From contig NZ_JAGGML010000001.1 of assembly GCF_017875275.1 (NCBI RefSeq), positions 1,054,001 through 1,118,000 of the forward strand: DNA of 64,000 nt. The letters are read 5' to 3'. A program made the position numbers and the translations under genes. How positions within the stretch are numbered: position 1 is the first letter of the stretch; the number at the start of each line of letters is the position of its first letter. The stretch is from Xanthobacter flavus (lineage in GTDB: Bacteria > Pseudomonadota > Alphaproteobacteria > Rhizobiales > Xanthobacteraceae). The notes below the pieces were generated by a model, which saw only the letters and a list, made by a program, of their open reading frames with translations, made no database searches and had not been told where the DNA came from. Below, piece by piece: positions 26,629-35,411 of the stretch.

Positions 26629-27854
26629 CCGGCCGCGCCGGACGCCGCCCCGGCAGAAGCTGAAGGCGGCGCAGCGCTGGCGCCTTGTGGCTTGGCAGCG
26701 GACGCCGGCGGCTTGGCTGCCGGTGGCTTGCCCCCGTCGGCCGGCGTGGCGCTCGCCGGAGCCGGCTTGGCCGCCGCGCCGGACGCGGCAGGCTTCGGCT
26801 TCGGCTTGCGCGGGGGCACGACGGGTGGCGGGGCGGCGGGCAGACCGCCATAGACCGACATGAAGCGCCAGATCTCCTCGCCGGCATCGATGTCGTGACT
26901 GCGCAAGCCGAGAAACGGCGTCGCAAGGTCCGGCTTAGTCTCGACCATGGCCGGGGACTGGTGGCCGCCGCGCTCGATGGTGATGAGTTCCACGGCGCTG
27001 CCGTCCCGGCATTCATCCCAGCGGCTGACGACGGCTGTGGTGCCGTCGCCGGGCGCGAGGTCGGGCAGCTTGCTGGCCTTGGCCGGCCCGCATCCGTCGA
27101 GCGCGGCGTAAAGGCGGGCGCTGTCGGGCGCCGAGAGGGTCGAGCCCAGCGGCGTCCAGAAGCCGCCATAGCCGATCACAGAATCCCCCGTGCCGTGAAT
27201 GAACTGGATGGAGATCGGCCGCGAGGGCTGGCACTCTTCCCTGTAATTGGCAGGGGCGGTGGACATGATGGCCGAGTAGGCGGCGAACAGCTCGGTGTGT
27301 TCGCAGGCCATGCGCTGCACCATGAAGCCGCCGTTGGAGATGCCGGTGAGATAGATGCGGTTCGGATCGGCGAAGCCGTCCGCCGCCAGCCGCCGCGCCA
27401 GCGCCACCAGGAACGCCACGTCGTCGCCCGGCCGCAGCATCATCTTCAGCCGCATGGCTGCCGGCCGCCCGTCGTTCCATGTGCGGCCCTCGCCCTCCGG
27501 ATACACCGCGACAAAGCCGTGCTTCGCCGCTGCGTCGTCGAGGCCGAAATAGGCGCGGAAGCTCTCCGGGGTCTGCGCCGCGCCGTGGAGCGCGATCACC
27601 GTGGGCGCCGGCGTGGTCACGCCGTCGGGCGTCACCACCACATAGCGGCGGGTCTCGCCGTTGACCGACAGCCGCAGGTCCTTGACCGATTCCGCGAGGA
27701 CGGGTGTAGACACGGACCAAATGAGGAACAAAAAGAGACTGGCCAGGAACATCCATCGACCAGCGGCGCCCCGCCGCAGCCACGATTGCCGCAGGTCTAA
27801 AGTCGGAGCTTGGCGTACGGGTGGGCCTTGAAAAGAGGCGGCAGAAACGGTCAT
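26604..27854 (-). CDS. Secreted PHB depolymerase/feruloyl-esterase-like (LpqC family) hydrolase
   Basis: Alpha/beta-hydrolase of 416 aa. A membrane/signal segment (MFLASLFLFLIWSVSTPVLA, about 35-54) follows a 34-aa lead. The nucleophile is S173 in TGISNGGFMVQ; PTVIALHGAAQTPESF supplies the oxyanion HG, and the acid/His part includes ERGGHQSP. This is the PHB depolymerase/LpqC esterase pattern. The C-terminal 75 residues are a Pro/Ala/Lys low-complexity tail (KPKPKPAASGAAAKP), perhaps for wall or polymer contact. ATG at 27854 has AGAGG 12 nt upstream; a start at 27752 would begin at the signal segment. It diverges from ompW. Confidence 0.78.
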   Translation of the reverse strand: MTVSAASFQGPPVRQAPTLDLRQSWLRRGAAGRWMFLASLFLFLIWSVSTPVLAESVKDLRLSVNGETRRYVVVTPDGVTTPAPTVIALHGAAQTPESFRAYFGLDDAAAKHGFVAVYPEGEGRTWNDGRPAAMRLKMMLRPGDDVAFLVALARRLAADGFADPNRIYLTGISNGGFMVQRMACEHTELFAAYSAIMSTAPANYREECQPSRPISIQFIHGTGDSVIGYGGFWTPLGSTLSAPDSARLYAALDGCGPAKASKLPDLAPGDGTTAVVSRWDECRDGSAVELITIERGGHQSPAMVETKPDLATPFLGLRSHDIDAGEEIWRFMSVYGGLPAAPPPVVPPRKPKPKPAASGAAAKPAPASATPADGGKPPAAKPPASAAKPQGASAAPPSASAGAASGAAGQRGISAQ

Positions 27855-27996
27855 GAGCCCAATAAGCCTCTTGAAATAAATGAACTTTATTGCGACCGCC
27901 ACCCTCGTCAGCAGATGCAGGCTTGCCTTGCGAATACGGCGACGGCGGGGCGGAGGTGTGTCATCACGGACACACATTGAGCCCCTCCGTTGTCAT

Positions 27997-28012
27997 TTTG
28001 ATCTAGATCAAA
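27997..28012. promoter_or_regulatory. Perfect FNR/FixK-type anaerobox upstream of ompW
   Basis: TTTGATCTAGATCAAA is a perfect 16-bp palindrome whose core TTGAT-CTAG-ATCAA (27998-28011) matches the FNR/FixK consensus at every defined base. It is centred about 75 bp before the ompW start codon and about 150 bp from the divergent esterase start. The 14-bp match is unlikely by chance in this GC-rich context. Confidence 0.85.
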
Positions 28013-28079
28013 CTGAACAAGGCCGCTCGGGAGGAAGTCTTTCCCATCAGTTACCTCAAAGGGTTTTTGGGAGCGGGGC

Positions 28080-28766
28080 ATGTCGAAGCTCGGACTTGGT
28101 ATCATTCTCGCGGCGGGGCTCAGCGCCCTCGTTGCCGGCAGCGCGTCCGCCGCCGATCTGTCCACCCCGGTCTACAAGGCCCCGGCGGTCGAGGAGCCCC
28201 TGAGCCCCTGGCAGATCCGCGTGCGTGCCCTTTACGTGGTGCCGGAGGCCGGCGGTTCGGTGACGGGCATTCCCGGTTCCGACCTCTCCATCTCCAACTC
28301 GGTCGTTCCCGAACTCGACATCACCTATTACTTCACGAAGAATATCGCCGCCGAACTCATTCTCGGCGTGACGCCCCACGACATCGATGGCGCGGGGACC
28401 ATCGCCGGTCTCGGCCAGGTGGGCAAGGTGTGGCTGCTGCCCCCCACCCTCACCCTGCAGTACCACTTCACCGACTTCGGCCCCTTCAAGCCCTATATCG
28501 GTGCCGGTGTGAACTACACCGCCTTCTTCAGCCAAGAAGCCACCAACCCGGCCTTCGCCTCGCTGAAGGTCAACGATGCGTGGGGCTTCGCCCTGCAGGC
28601 CGGCTTCGACTGGATGTTCGATCGCCACTGGGGCATCAACGTCGACGTGAAGAAGATCTTCCTGCAGCCGGACTTCCTGCTCCAGACGGTCGGCGGCGCC
28701 TACCTGCAGGGCAGCGCGCAGATCAATCCCTGGATCTTCGGCACGGGCGTGACCTACCGCTTCTGA
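28080..28766 (+). CDS. ompW: OmpW family outer membrane protein
   Basis: Eight-stranded outer membrane beta-barrel of 228 aa. A signal peptide (LGLGIILAAGLSALVAGSASAA, about 4-25) precedes the barrel. Family patterns include PWQIRVRALYVVPE, PELDITYYFTKNIAAEL, LTLQYHFTDFGPFKPYIGAGVNYT and the C-terminal ...GVTYRF ending in aromatic F, needed for BAM recognition. OmpW forms a narrow hydrophobic channel and is often regulated by oxygen; the FNR box upstream agrees. A strong terminator follows. Confidence 0.93.
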   Translation: MSKLGLGIILAAGLSALVAGSASAADLSTPVYKAPAVEEPLSPWQIRVRALYVVPEAGGSVTGIPGSDLSISNSVVPELDITYYFTKNIAAELILGVTPHDIDGAGTIAGLGQVGKVWLLPPTLTLQYHFTDFGPFKPYIGAGVNYTAFFSQEATNPAFASLKVNDAWGFALQAGFDWMFDRHWGINVDVKKIFLQPDFLLQTVGGAYLQGSAQINPWIFGTGVTYRF

Positions 28767-28792
28767 CCGATCGATCCGATCGCATCGAGAAA

Positions 28793-28820
28793 ACGCCGGG
28801 CCTGCCCGGCGTTTTTTTTT
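28793..28820 (+). terminator. Rho-independent terminator of ompW
   Basis: ACGCCGGGC (28793-28801), two-base loop, GCCCGGCGT (28804-28812), then an uninterrupted T run to 28820. It begins 27 bp after the stop codon. Confidence 0.9.
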
Positions 28821-29071
28821 CGCCTCCGCCGAAGGGAGGTCTGCCACCCTCAAGGGTCCGCTGCCCTTCCGATAGGAGCGCGGCCTTCGGATTCTGGCTT
28901 GCGGAGCGTTGGCACCGCAACAATCGGTCGCTACAAGCGCCGCTATAGGACGATCATCCAATTGCCTGCCGCTGCGTATCGATCTTTAAAGCCACCCAAG
29001 GTGCTTTGGAATCGTTGCGAAGAGACGACGATTGAGATACCTGATCGATCGATTTTTTAGGAGGAGGCCCC
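28821..29071. other. Leader region of the sdh operon
   Basis: Together with the terminator, the gap between ompW and sdhC is about 305 bp. This stretch carries A/T-rich patches (28977-28990, 29049-29060) and TGATCGATCGATTTTTT just before the ribosome site AGGAGG at 29060. No certain promoter hexamers and no gene. Confidence 0.4.
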
Positions 29072-29473
29072 ATGGCCGACAGCCCTCAGCGCATTGATCG
29101 CCCCCTATCGCCACACCTACAGATCTACCGTCCGCTGTTCACGATGATGATGTCCATTGTGCATCGCATCACGGGCGTCGGCCTGTATTTCGGCATGGCG
29201 ATCCTCGTCTGGTGGCTGCTTGCCGCGGCAACCTCCCCCTCGGCCTACGGCACGTTCAGCGCGGTGGCGGGTTCTCCCATCGGCCTTCTCGTGCTGTTCG
29301 GCTTCACCTGGGCTCTGCTGCACCACGCCCTCGGCGGCGTGCGGCATTTCATCTGGGACTTCATCCACGGCTTCGGCCCGCAGGAGCGCGTGCTGCTCGC
29401 CAAGGCCACGCTGGCCGGCTCGGTGGTGCTCACCGTCGTCGTCTGGATCATCGGCCTTGCGCTGAGGGGCTGA
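29072..29473 (+). CDS. sdhC: Succinate dehydrogenase cytochrome b556 subunit
   Basis: Membrane anchor of complex II, 133 aa, three helices. The family signature RPLSPHLQIYRPLFTMMMSIVHRITG is at residues 9-34, with H30 region contacting quinone, and heme-ligand histidine in HHALGGVRHFIWD near 90. AGGAGG precedes the ATG. First gene of sdhCDAB. Confidence 0.95.
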   Translation: MADSPQRIDRPLSPHLQIYRPLFTMMMSIVHRITGVGLYFGMAILVWWLLAAATSPSAYGTFSAVAGSPIGLLVLFGFTWALLHHALGGVRHFIWDFIHGFGPQERVLLAKATLAGSVVLTVVVWIIGLALRG

Positions 29474-29483
29474 GGAGAACGCC

Positions 29484-29888
29484 ATGAGCACCCCCCATTC
29501 CGGTCATGCCCCCATGCGCACACCGCTCGGCCGCGTCCGCGGCCTCGGCGCCGCCAAGTCGGGCACCGAGCACTTCTTCACCCAGCGTCTCACCGGCGCG
29601 GCGAACCTGCTGCTCTCCATCGCCTTCATCATCATCGTGATCTCGGTGGCGGGCCAGAGCTACGCCGCGGCCCGCGCGACGCTCGGCCAACCCCTGGTGG
29701 CCGTCATCATCCTGCTCACGCTGCTTTCCGTAACCACCCACATGCGCATCGGCATGCAGGTGGTCATTGAGGACTACGTGCACGCCGAAGGCCTCAAGGT
29801 GCTGCTCATCGTGGCCAACACCTTCTTCAGCATTGCCGTTGCCCTCGCCGGCGCCTTCGCCGTGCTCAAGATCAGCCTGGGAGGCTGA
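29484..29888 (+). CDS. sdhD: Succinate dehydrogenase hydrophobic membrane anchor subunit
   Basis: Second anchor subunit of complex II, 134 aa, three membrane helices (LLLSIAFIIIVISVAGQSYA, VAVIILLTLLSVTTHMRIGM, VLLIVANTFFSIAVALAGAF). Alphaproteobacterial N-terminus TPLGRVRGLGAAKSGTEHF is present. The heme histidine is in SVTTHMRIGMQVVIEDYVH. It is 10 bp after sdhC and 3 bp before sdhA. Confidence 0.95.
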   Translation: MSTPHSGHAPMRTPLGRVRGLGAAKSGTEHFFTQRLTGAANLLLSIAFIIIVISVAGQSYAAARATLGQPLVAVIILLTLLSVTTHMRIGMQVVIEDYVHAEGLKVLLIVANTFFSIAVALAGAFAVLKISLGG

Positions 29889-29891
29889 CAC

Positions 29892-31727
29892 ATGGCCGAT
29901 ACCGCAACGAACGGGGCCGCCGCGCCCGGCATCAACGGCGCCGCCTACCCCATCGAGGATCACACCTACGACGTGCTCGTGGTCGGCGCCGGCGGCGCGG
30001 GCCTGCGTGCCGTGGTGGGCTGCTCCGAGGCGGGCCTGCGCACGGCCTGCATCACCAAGGTGTTCCCCACTCGCTCCCACACGGTCGCGGCCCAGGGCGG
30101 CGTCGCCGCCTCGCTCGGCAACATGGGCGACGACAAGTGGGAATGGCACATGTACGACACCGTCAAGGGGTCGGACTGGCTGGGCGACCAGGACGCCATC
30201 GAATACCTCGTGCGCAACGCGCCGGCCGCCGTCTACGAGCTGGAGCACTGGGGCGTGCCCTTCTCCCGCACCGAGGACGGCAAGATCTACCAGCGCCCGT
30301 TCGGCGGCATGACCACCCATTTCGGCAAGGGCACCGCCCAGCGCACCTGCGCCGCGGCGGACCGCACCGGCCACGCCATGCTGCACACGCTCTACGGCGC
30401 GGCGCTGAAGCACCAGGCGGAATTCTTCATCGAGTACTTCGCCATCGACCTCATCATGGATGAGGAAGGCCGCTGCCGCGGCGTGGTGGCGATCAAGCTT
30501 GACGACGGCACCATCCACCGCTTCCGCGCGCACCTCACCGTGCTCGCCACCGGCGGCTACGGCCGCGCCTACTTCTCCGCCACCTCGGCCCATACCTGCA
30601 CCGGCGACGGCGGCGGCATGGTGCTGCGCGCCGGCCTGCCCCTGCAGGACATGGAATTCGTGCAGTTCCACCCCACCGGCATCTACGGCTCGGGCTGCCT
30701 CATCACCGAGGGCTCCCGCGGCGAGGGCGGCTACCTGACCAATTCCGAGGGCGAGCGCTTCATGGAGCGCTATGCCCCCTCGGCCAAGGACCTGGCCTCC
30801 CGCGACGTGGTTTCGCGCTCCATGACCATGGAGATCCGCGAGGGCCGCGGCGTGGGCAAGGCCAAGGACCACATCTTCCTGCACCTCGACCACCTCGACC
30901 CCGCCATCCTCCACGAGCGCCTGCCCGGCATCTCGGAGAGCGCGAAGATCTTCGCCGGCGTCGACGTGACCCGCGAGCCGATCCCGGTGATCCCGACCGT
31001 GCACTACAACATGGGCGGCATCCCCACGAACTATTACGGCGAGGTGCTGGACAAGCGCGCCGGCGACCCGGACAAGGTGGTGCCCGGCCTGATGGCCATC
31101 GGCGAGGCCGCCTGCGTCTCCGTCCACGGTGCCAACCGCCTCGGCTCCAACTCGCTCATCGACCTCGTGGTGTTCGGCCGCGCCGCCGGCCTGCGCGCGG
31201 CGGAGCTGGTGAAGCCCGGCGAGAAGCACCGGCCCCTGCCGGACAACAGCGCCGAGCTGGCCCTCGGCCGCCTCGACAAATACCGCCATGCCTCCGGCGG
31301 CACGCCCACCGCCGAGCTGCGTCTCAACATGCAGAAGGTGATGCAGAACAACTGCGCCGTCTTCCGCACCGGCGAGGTGCTCGAGGAGGGCCGCAAGCTC
31401 ATCCACGACGTGTTCAAGGCCTCCAGCGACATCGGCGTCACCGACCGCTCGCTGGTGTGGAACTCGGATCTCATCGAGACGCTGGAGTACGAGAACCTCA
31501 TCTCGCAGGCCATCGTCACCATGGAGAGCGCCGCGAACCGCCAGGAAAGCCGCGGCGCCCATGCCCGCGAGGACTTCCCGGACCGGGACGACGTGAACTG
31601 GATGAAGCACACGCTGGCCTATTTCGACACCACGGCCGGCACCGTGCGGCTCGACGACCGCCCGGTGCACACCTACACGCTGTCCAACGACATCCAGTAC
31701 ATCGAGCCCAAGAAGCGCGTGTACTGA
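29892..31727 (+). CDS. sdhA: Succinate dehydrogenase flavoprotein subunit
   Basis: Catalytic subunit oxidising succinate to fumarate, 611 aa. FAD binding: [14 protein letters not shown] (about 31-44) and covalent flavin histidine H63 in [10 protein letters not shown]. Active-site segments [21 protein letters not shown] and the catalytic arginine region SRDVVSRSM are intact. The C-terminus carries the usual [13 protein letters not shown]. It is the third gene of sdhCDAB, with sdhB 100 bp downstream. Very strong codon bias on this gene makes long open frames on the other strand. Confidence 0.97.
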   Translation: MADTATNGAAAPGINGAAYPIEDHTYDVLVVGAGGAGLRAVVGCSEAGLRTACITKVFPTRSHTVAAQGGVAASLGNMGDDKWEWHMYDTVKGSDWLGDQDAIEYLVRNAPAAVYELEHWGVPFSRTEDGKIYQRPFGGMTTHFGKGTAQRTCAAADRTGHAMLHTLYGAALKHQAEFFIEYFAIDLIMDEEGRCRGVVAIKLDDGTIHRFRAHLTVLATGGYGRAYFSATSAHTCTGDGGGMVLRAGLPLQDMEFVQFHPTGIYGSGCLITEGSRGEGGYLTNSEGERFMERYAPSAKDLASRDVVSRSMTMEIREGRGVGKAKDHIFLHLDHLDPAILHERLPGISESAKIFAGVDVTREPIPVIPTVHYNMGGIPTNYYGEVLDKRAGDPDKVVPGLMAIGEAACVSVHGANRLGSNSLIDLVVFGRAAGLRAAELVKPGEKHRPLPDNSAELALGRLDKYRHASGGTPTAELRLNMQKVMQNNCAVFRTGEVLEEGRKLIHDVFKASSDIGVTDRSLVWNSDLIETLEYENLISQAIVTMESAANRQESRGAHAREDFPDRDDVNWMKHTLAYFDTTAGTVRLDDRPVHTYTLSNDIQYIEPKKRVY

Positions 31728-31826
31728 GCCCCACTCGACCGCGCGCGCTGGGGCGAAGGCCCGCCGCGCGCGGCCATGGCAAGAATTCCTGCGGGCGGTC
31801 ACCGCTCCAGCGCTTCAGGACGTCCC

Positions 31827-32612
31827 ATGGTTGAGCTCACTCTTCCGAAGAACTCGCAGGTCACGACCGGCAAGACCTGGCCGAAGCCCGCCGGCGCCAA
31901 GAAGCTGACCGAGTTCCGCATCTACCGCTGGAATCCGGACGACGGGAAGAACCCGCGCATCGACACCTATTACGTCGATCGCGAGGATTGCGGCCCGATG
32001 GTGCTGGACGGCCTCATCTACATCAAGAACAAGATCGACCCGACCCTCACCTTCCGCCGCTCCTGCCGCGAAGGCGTGTGCGGCTCGTGCGCCATGAACA
32101 TCGGCGGCACCAACACTCTGGCCTGCACCAAGGGCATGGACGAGGTGCTGGTGAAGGGCGTGGTCAACATCTATCCCCTGCCGCATCTGCCGGTGGTGAA
32201 GGATCTGGTGCCCGACCTCACCAATTTCTACGCCCAGCACGCCTCCATCGAGCCCTGGCTGCAGACGGACACCGCCGCTCCCGAGAAGGAGTGGCGCCAG
32301 TCCAAGGACGACCGCGAGAAGCTGGACGGCCTCTACGAGTGCATCCTGTGCGCCTGCTGCTCCACCTCCTGCCCCAGCTACTGGTGGAACGGCGACCGCT
32401 ATCTCGGCCCCGCCGCCCTCCTCCAGGCCACCCGCTGGCTGAAGGACAGCCGCGACGAGCGGACGGGCGAGCGCCTCGACTATCTGGAAGACCCCTTCCG
32501 GCTCTATCGCTGCCACACCATCATGAACTGCGCCCAGGCGTGCCCGAAGAGCCTCAACCCGGCCAAGGCCATCGCCGAGATCAAGAAGATGATGGTCGAG
32601 CGCCAGATCTGA
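31827..32612 (+). CDS. sdhB: Succinate dehydrogenase iron-sulfur subunit
   Basis: Electron-transfer subunit of complex II, 261 aa. [2Fe-2S] cysteines: [14 protein letters not shown] and later C in NTLACTKG; [4Fe-4S]: [12 protein letters not shown]; [3Fe-4S]: [16 protein letters not shown] at 31827 was chosen (CAGGA upstream); the frame extends to 31776. Last gene of the operon, followed by a hairpin terminator. Confidence 0.96.
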   Translation: MVELTLPKNSQVTTGKTWPKPAGAKKLTEFRIYRWNPDDGKNPRIDTYYVDREDCGPMVLDGLIYIKNKIDPTLTFRRSCREGVCGSCAMNIGGTNTLACTKGMDEVLVKGVVNIYPLPHLPVVKDLVPDLTNFYAQHASIEPWLQTDTAAPEKEWRQSKDDREKLDGLYECILCACCSTSCPSYWWNGDRYLGPAALLQATRWLKDSRDERTGERLDYLEDPFRLYRCHTIMNCAQACPKSLNPAKAIAEIKKMMVERQI

Positions 32613-32637
32613 CGCGCCCGACATCGCCGGCTCTTCC

Positions 32638-32670
32638 GGACCGCCCGCCTCACCGGCGCGGCGGTCCTTT
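32638..32670 (+). terminator. Terminator of the sdh operon
   Basis: GGACCGCC (32638-32645) pairs with GGCGGTCC (32660-32667), 14-nt loop, followed by TTTCATTTT. Twenty-five bases after the sdhB stop. Confidence 0.7.
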
Positions 32671-32920
32671 CATTTTGGGGCTGGCGCGCTGAAGGCTGGA
32701 GGCGCCGGTCGCGGCCAGGCGCCAGCCGGACGCGGGGTCCGCGGACCTGCCAGCTCCCGTTCCCCCTTCGAATTCTCCACCGGAACTCCGCCGGCTATCC
32801 GCTCTTCAGGCGAGCGCGAGCCGCGCCAGCGCGCGCTTCTCAAAATGGTAAAATATGTGTTAACGTTAATATTATACGTGACATTTTGGCGCTGGACCGC
32901 GCCAATTCGGAGGCATCGCC
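32671..32920. promoter_or_regulatory. Intergenic region with an A/T-rich island bounded by inverted repeats
   Basis: The gap between sdhB and the next gene is about 308 bp. At 32841-32888 a 48-bp A/T-rich island is bounded by CAAAATG (32841-32847) and CATTTTG (32882-32888); CCAGCGC (32826-32832) and GCGCTGG (32889-32895) form an outer inverted pair. The island contains GTTAACGTTAATATTATACG, with TATTAT as a possible -10. It probably holds the promoter of the small membrane protein. Confidence 0.5.
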
Positions 32921-33175
32921 ATGTGGATCGTTCGTGCCGTTCTTCCGGCCCTTTTCGCCTTCGCGTTCCTGTTCGCGGTGGTCACCCACCCCTCGGAAAT
33001 GTTCGTCGCGCTGGGCAGCCTTGTGCTGACGCTGAGCACCGCGAGCAGCATCATCTTCTTCGCCTTCGTCATCATGGCTGCCGTCTTCGGCTTCGAGCGG
33101 AAGTCGGGCCGTCATCTGGCCCCGGCGGCCCCGGTCCATGTCCACCGCTCGCTGCGCAGCGAGGTCAATCTCTGA
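32921..33175 (+). CDS. Small hydrophobic membrane protein, unknown function
   Basis: An 84-aa protein with two likely membrane helices: VLPALFAFAFLFAVVTHP (about 7-24) and FVALGSLVLTLSTASSIIFFAFVIMAAVFGF (about 29-59), then a basic tail (RKSGRHLAP). GGAGG lies upstream of the ATG (about 9 nt). An A/T-rich promoter-like region precedes it. Family not recognised. Confidence 0.6.
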   Translation: MWIVRAVLPALFAFAFLFAVVTHPSEMFVALGSLVLTLSTASSIIFFAFVIMAAVFGFERKSGRHLAPAAPVHVHRSLRSEVNL

Positions 33176-33240
33176 GGCTTCGGCGCCCGGCGCCAATCGA
33201 AGGCAGATCTACTTGCCGCCCGGCTCACTTGCCGCCTGGA

Positions 33241-33684
33241 TCACTTGCGGCAGGTGACCGACGGCCACGGGCTCTTGTGAAAGAACGGTTTGAGTTCGAT
33301 CAGATTAATGCCCTGCCACAGGGCGCTGGTCGGCTGCGGGCATAGCTGGAGCATGGCGGAGGTGGGATTGCCCCGCCAGTTCTCCGGAATGTTGACTACG
33401 ACGGTGAAGGCGCCGGCGTCGTAGACCGGGTCGCGCGCCCACCATCCGGCTGGCAGGCGCTGGCGCAGGTAGATGCGCAGCGACAGGAACGGATCGAACG
33501 GATAGGGGTCCACATCCGGGTTGATGCGCGGCCGCGCCGGCATGTCGCCGAAGCTCTGCATGGGGGCCTGCGCGCGCCCCGGGCCGCCCGTCAGCACGAA
33601 AATCAGCAGGCCGGCGAATAGGCCAATCAGGCTGCGACCTGCGAGGGTCCTCCCCCCTCGCCTGCGTCCGGTCTGTTCCGTCAT
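33241..33684 (-). CDS. Hypothetical secreted protein
   Basis: A 147-aa protein with ATG at 33684 and GGGAGG upstream; the frame runs further up without support. A signal peptide is visible (SLIGLFAGLLIFVLTGGPGRAQA, cleavage after AQA near residue 39, stated in parts: core LIGLFAGLLIFVLTG). The mature region has two cysteines (LQLCPQ, SVTCRK) that could form a disulfide, and several Trp/Pro motifs (PAGWWARDP, IPENWRGN). No family recognised. It diverges from the flippase gene. Confidence 0.6.
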   Translation of the reverse strand: MTEQTGRRRGGRTLAGRSLIGLFAGLLIFVLTGGPGRAQAPMQSFGDMPARPRINPDVDPYPFDPFLSLRIYLRQRLPAGWWARDPVYDAGAFTVVVNIPENWRGNPTSAMLQLCPQPTSALWQGINLIELKPFFHKSPWPSVTCRK

Positions 33685-33985
33685 CGGCCGCCTCCCGTTC
33701 CCCGTCGCCTGTGCCGCCCGCTCCCGCCCCAAAAAGCGGCAAGCCCTGCGCGACCTACCGCTTCCCTTGGGCACGCGCGCGCACTAATGCTCCCTCATAG
33801 GGCCGGATGCTGCTTTGCGGAACCGGTCCCGCACCGGCAGGTTCACGACCCCGCCGGGGCTGAATGACGGCGACGGGGGCTCGGGTGGCGAGATCGGACG
33901 AGAGGGGCGCGGGCCACATGCTGGCGTACTCCGCGCGGGGATCGGACCTCGGCCTCCCGGCTCACGGCACCGGATCGATCCGTCC

Positions 33986-35284
33986 ATGAGCGCCGCCCAG
34001 TTGCGCTCCGTCACGGGGCTCATCAACACCTACGGCATCTATCTCGCGGCCATGATGGCGCGGGGGCTCGAACTGGTCGGCAAGCTCGGCCTTTACGTGA
34101 TCGGCGCGCGCGTTCTGGGCGTGCATGACTCAGGCTATTTCTTCCTTTGCCTCACCTGGGTCGGGGTTTTCGCCACCGTCTCGCGCGGCGGCTTCGAGCG
34201 GGCCGTGGTCCGCCATGTCGCCGGAGAACTCGCCATCGGCAAGGGGCGCGCCGCCCGGCACGCCCTCTTGACCGGCGGCGTAGCCGTGCTGGTTATCGGG
34301 CTGGTCGTCTCCCTCATCACCGGCGCCTTGTCGGAGCCGATCGCCACCCGCCTCTTCCGCGACCCCGAGGCGGCCCGCCCCCTGTTCCTCGCCGCCTTCA
34401 TCATCCTGCCCCAGGCCATGTGCTATTTCGTCGGCAATGCGCTGATGGGCCTGCACAAGAGCGCCTGGGGGCAACTCGTGCAGAACGGGCTCTGGCCCTG
34501 CTTCACGCTGGCGGCGCTGCTCGCTGGTGTTCACTCCCTGGAGGGCATTCTGATCGCGCTGGCGGCAGCCAACGTCGCGGCCACGCTCATCGGCCTCGTG
34601 CTGGTCTGGCGGGATCGCCACCGCTTCGTGGACACCCCCTCCGATGTGGACGGCACGGCGGAGCAACTGCCCGCGCTGTGGCGCACGGCCATGCCGCTGG
34701 CAGTGGTTGAGACGGTGCAGATCCTCCTGCCCTCCCTGCCGGTGCTTCTGCTCGCCACCTTCGGCCAACCGGCGCAGGTGGGCGCCTTCAGCGTGGCGAG
34801 CCGCATCTCCATGCTGACCTGGGTTGTGAGCGCCTCCATCGGCAGCGTGGCGGCGCCGTCCTTCGCCGCCCGCCACCGGCAGGGCCAGTGGGACGCGCTG
34901 CGCCAGCTGAACCGCAAGGTGCGCCTGGCCATCGCGGTGTTCAGCGCGCCGCTGCTGGTCGGGATGTTCTTCTTCCCTGCGATGATCCTGCATCTGGTGG
35001 GCCCGGGCTTCGAGATCGCGGCCACCGCGCTGGTCATCCTCGCGGTGGGCCAACTGGTCTATGCCCTCCTGCCCTGCCAGGAGATCGTGCTGGCCATGGC
35101 GGGCCACGGCGGTTTGCTGCGCTGGCTCACGGTGGCGCAGACGGTGGTCTGCCTGATCCTGTGCGTGCTGCTCATCCCGCCCTTCGGCATGGTCGGCGCG
35201 GCCATCGCCACGGCCGTGTTCGCCTCCCAGCTCGCCATCGGCTCGGCGCTGGCGGTTCTGCGCACCATGCCGCGCGCCTTCTAA
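33986..35284 (+). CDS. Polysaccharide flippase (Wzx/MATE-like, oligosaccharide exporter)
   Basis: Integral membrane protein of 432 aa with about 12 hydrophobic helices, of the polysaccharide biosynthesis/Wzx superfamily. Early features LINTYGIYLAAMMARGLELVGK and LYVIGARVLGVHDSGYFFL match the family N-terminus. ATG at 33986 gives the expected start; the frame reaches 33815. It would move lipid-linked repeat units to the periplasm. It opens the exopolysaccharide cluster and is 127 bp before the Wzc-like gene. HfsF of the Caulobacter holdfast system is a possible functional counterpart. Confidence 0.82.
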   Translation: MSAAQLRSVTGLINTYGIYLAAMMARGLELVGKLGLYVIGARVLGVHDSGYFFLCLTWVGVFATVSRGGFERAVVRHVAGELAIGKGRAARHALLTGGVAVLVIGLVVSLITGALSEPIATRLFRDPEAARPLFLAAFIILPQAMCYFVGNALMGLHKSAWGQLVQNGLWPCFTLAALLAGVHSLEGILIALAAANVAATLIGLVLVWRDRHRFVDTPSDVDGTAEQLPALWRTAMPLAVVETVQILLPSLPVLLLATFGQPAQVGAFSVASRISMLTWVVSASIGSVAAPSFAARHRQGQWDALRQLNRKVRLAIAVFSAPLLVGMFFFPAMILHLVGPGFEIAATALVILAVGQLVYALLPCQEIVLAMAGHGGLLRWLTVAQTVVCLILCVLLIPPFGMVGAAIATAVFASQLAIGSALAVLRTMPRAF

Positions 35285-35329
35285 GACGCGAATTCGCGCG
35301 GGCGGTGCATCGCTTTTCGCAACAGGTGG

Positions 35330-35344
35330 TTAACGCTAAAGTAA
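35330..35344. promoter_or_regulatory. Possible CtrA-like box before the Wzc-like gene
   Basis: TTAA-N7-GTAA, one base off the CtrA consensus TTAA-N7-TTAA, 68 bp before the start codon. A similar near-match (TTAA-N7-CTTA, 37802-37816) precedes the Wza-like gene. Suggestive only. Confidence 0.3.
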
Positions 35345-35411
35345 TGGCGCTCCGGCAGTCTCACGGCGAGATTTCGACCGTTCTGCCGCGCCTCAGCCGA
35401 GGTGCGAAGTG

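Noticed and set aside
29448-31802. 784-codon open frame antisense to sdhDA
   Set aside because: Composition is His/Gly/Ala/Val-rich with no domain; it mirrors the third-position GC bias of sdhA.
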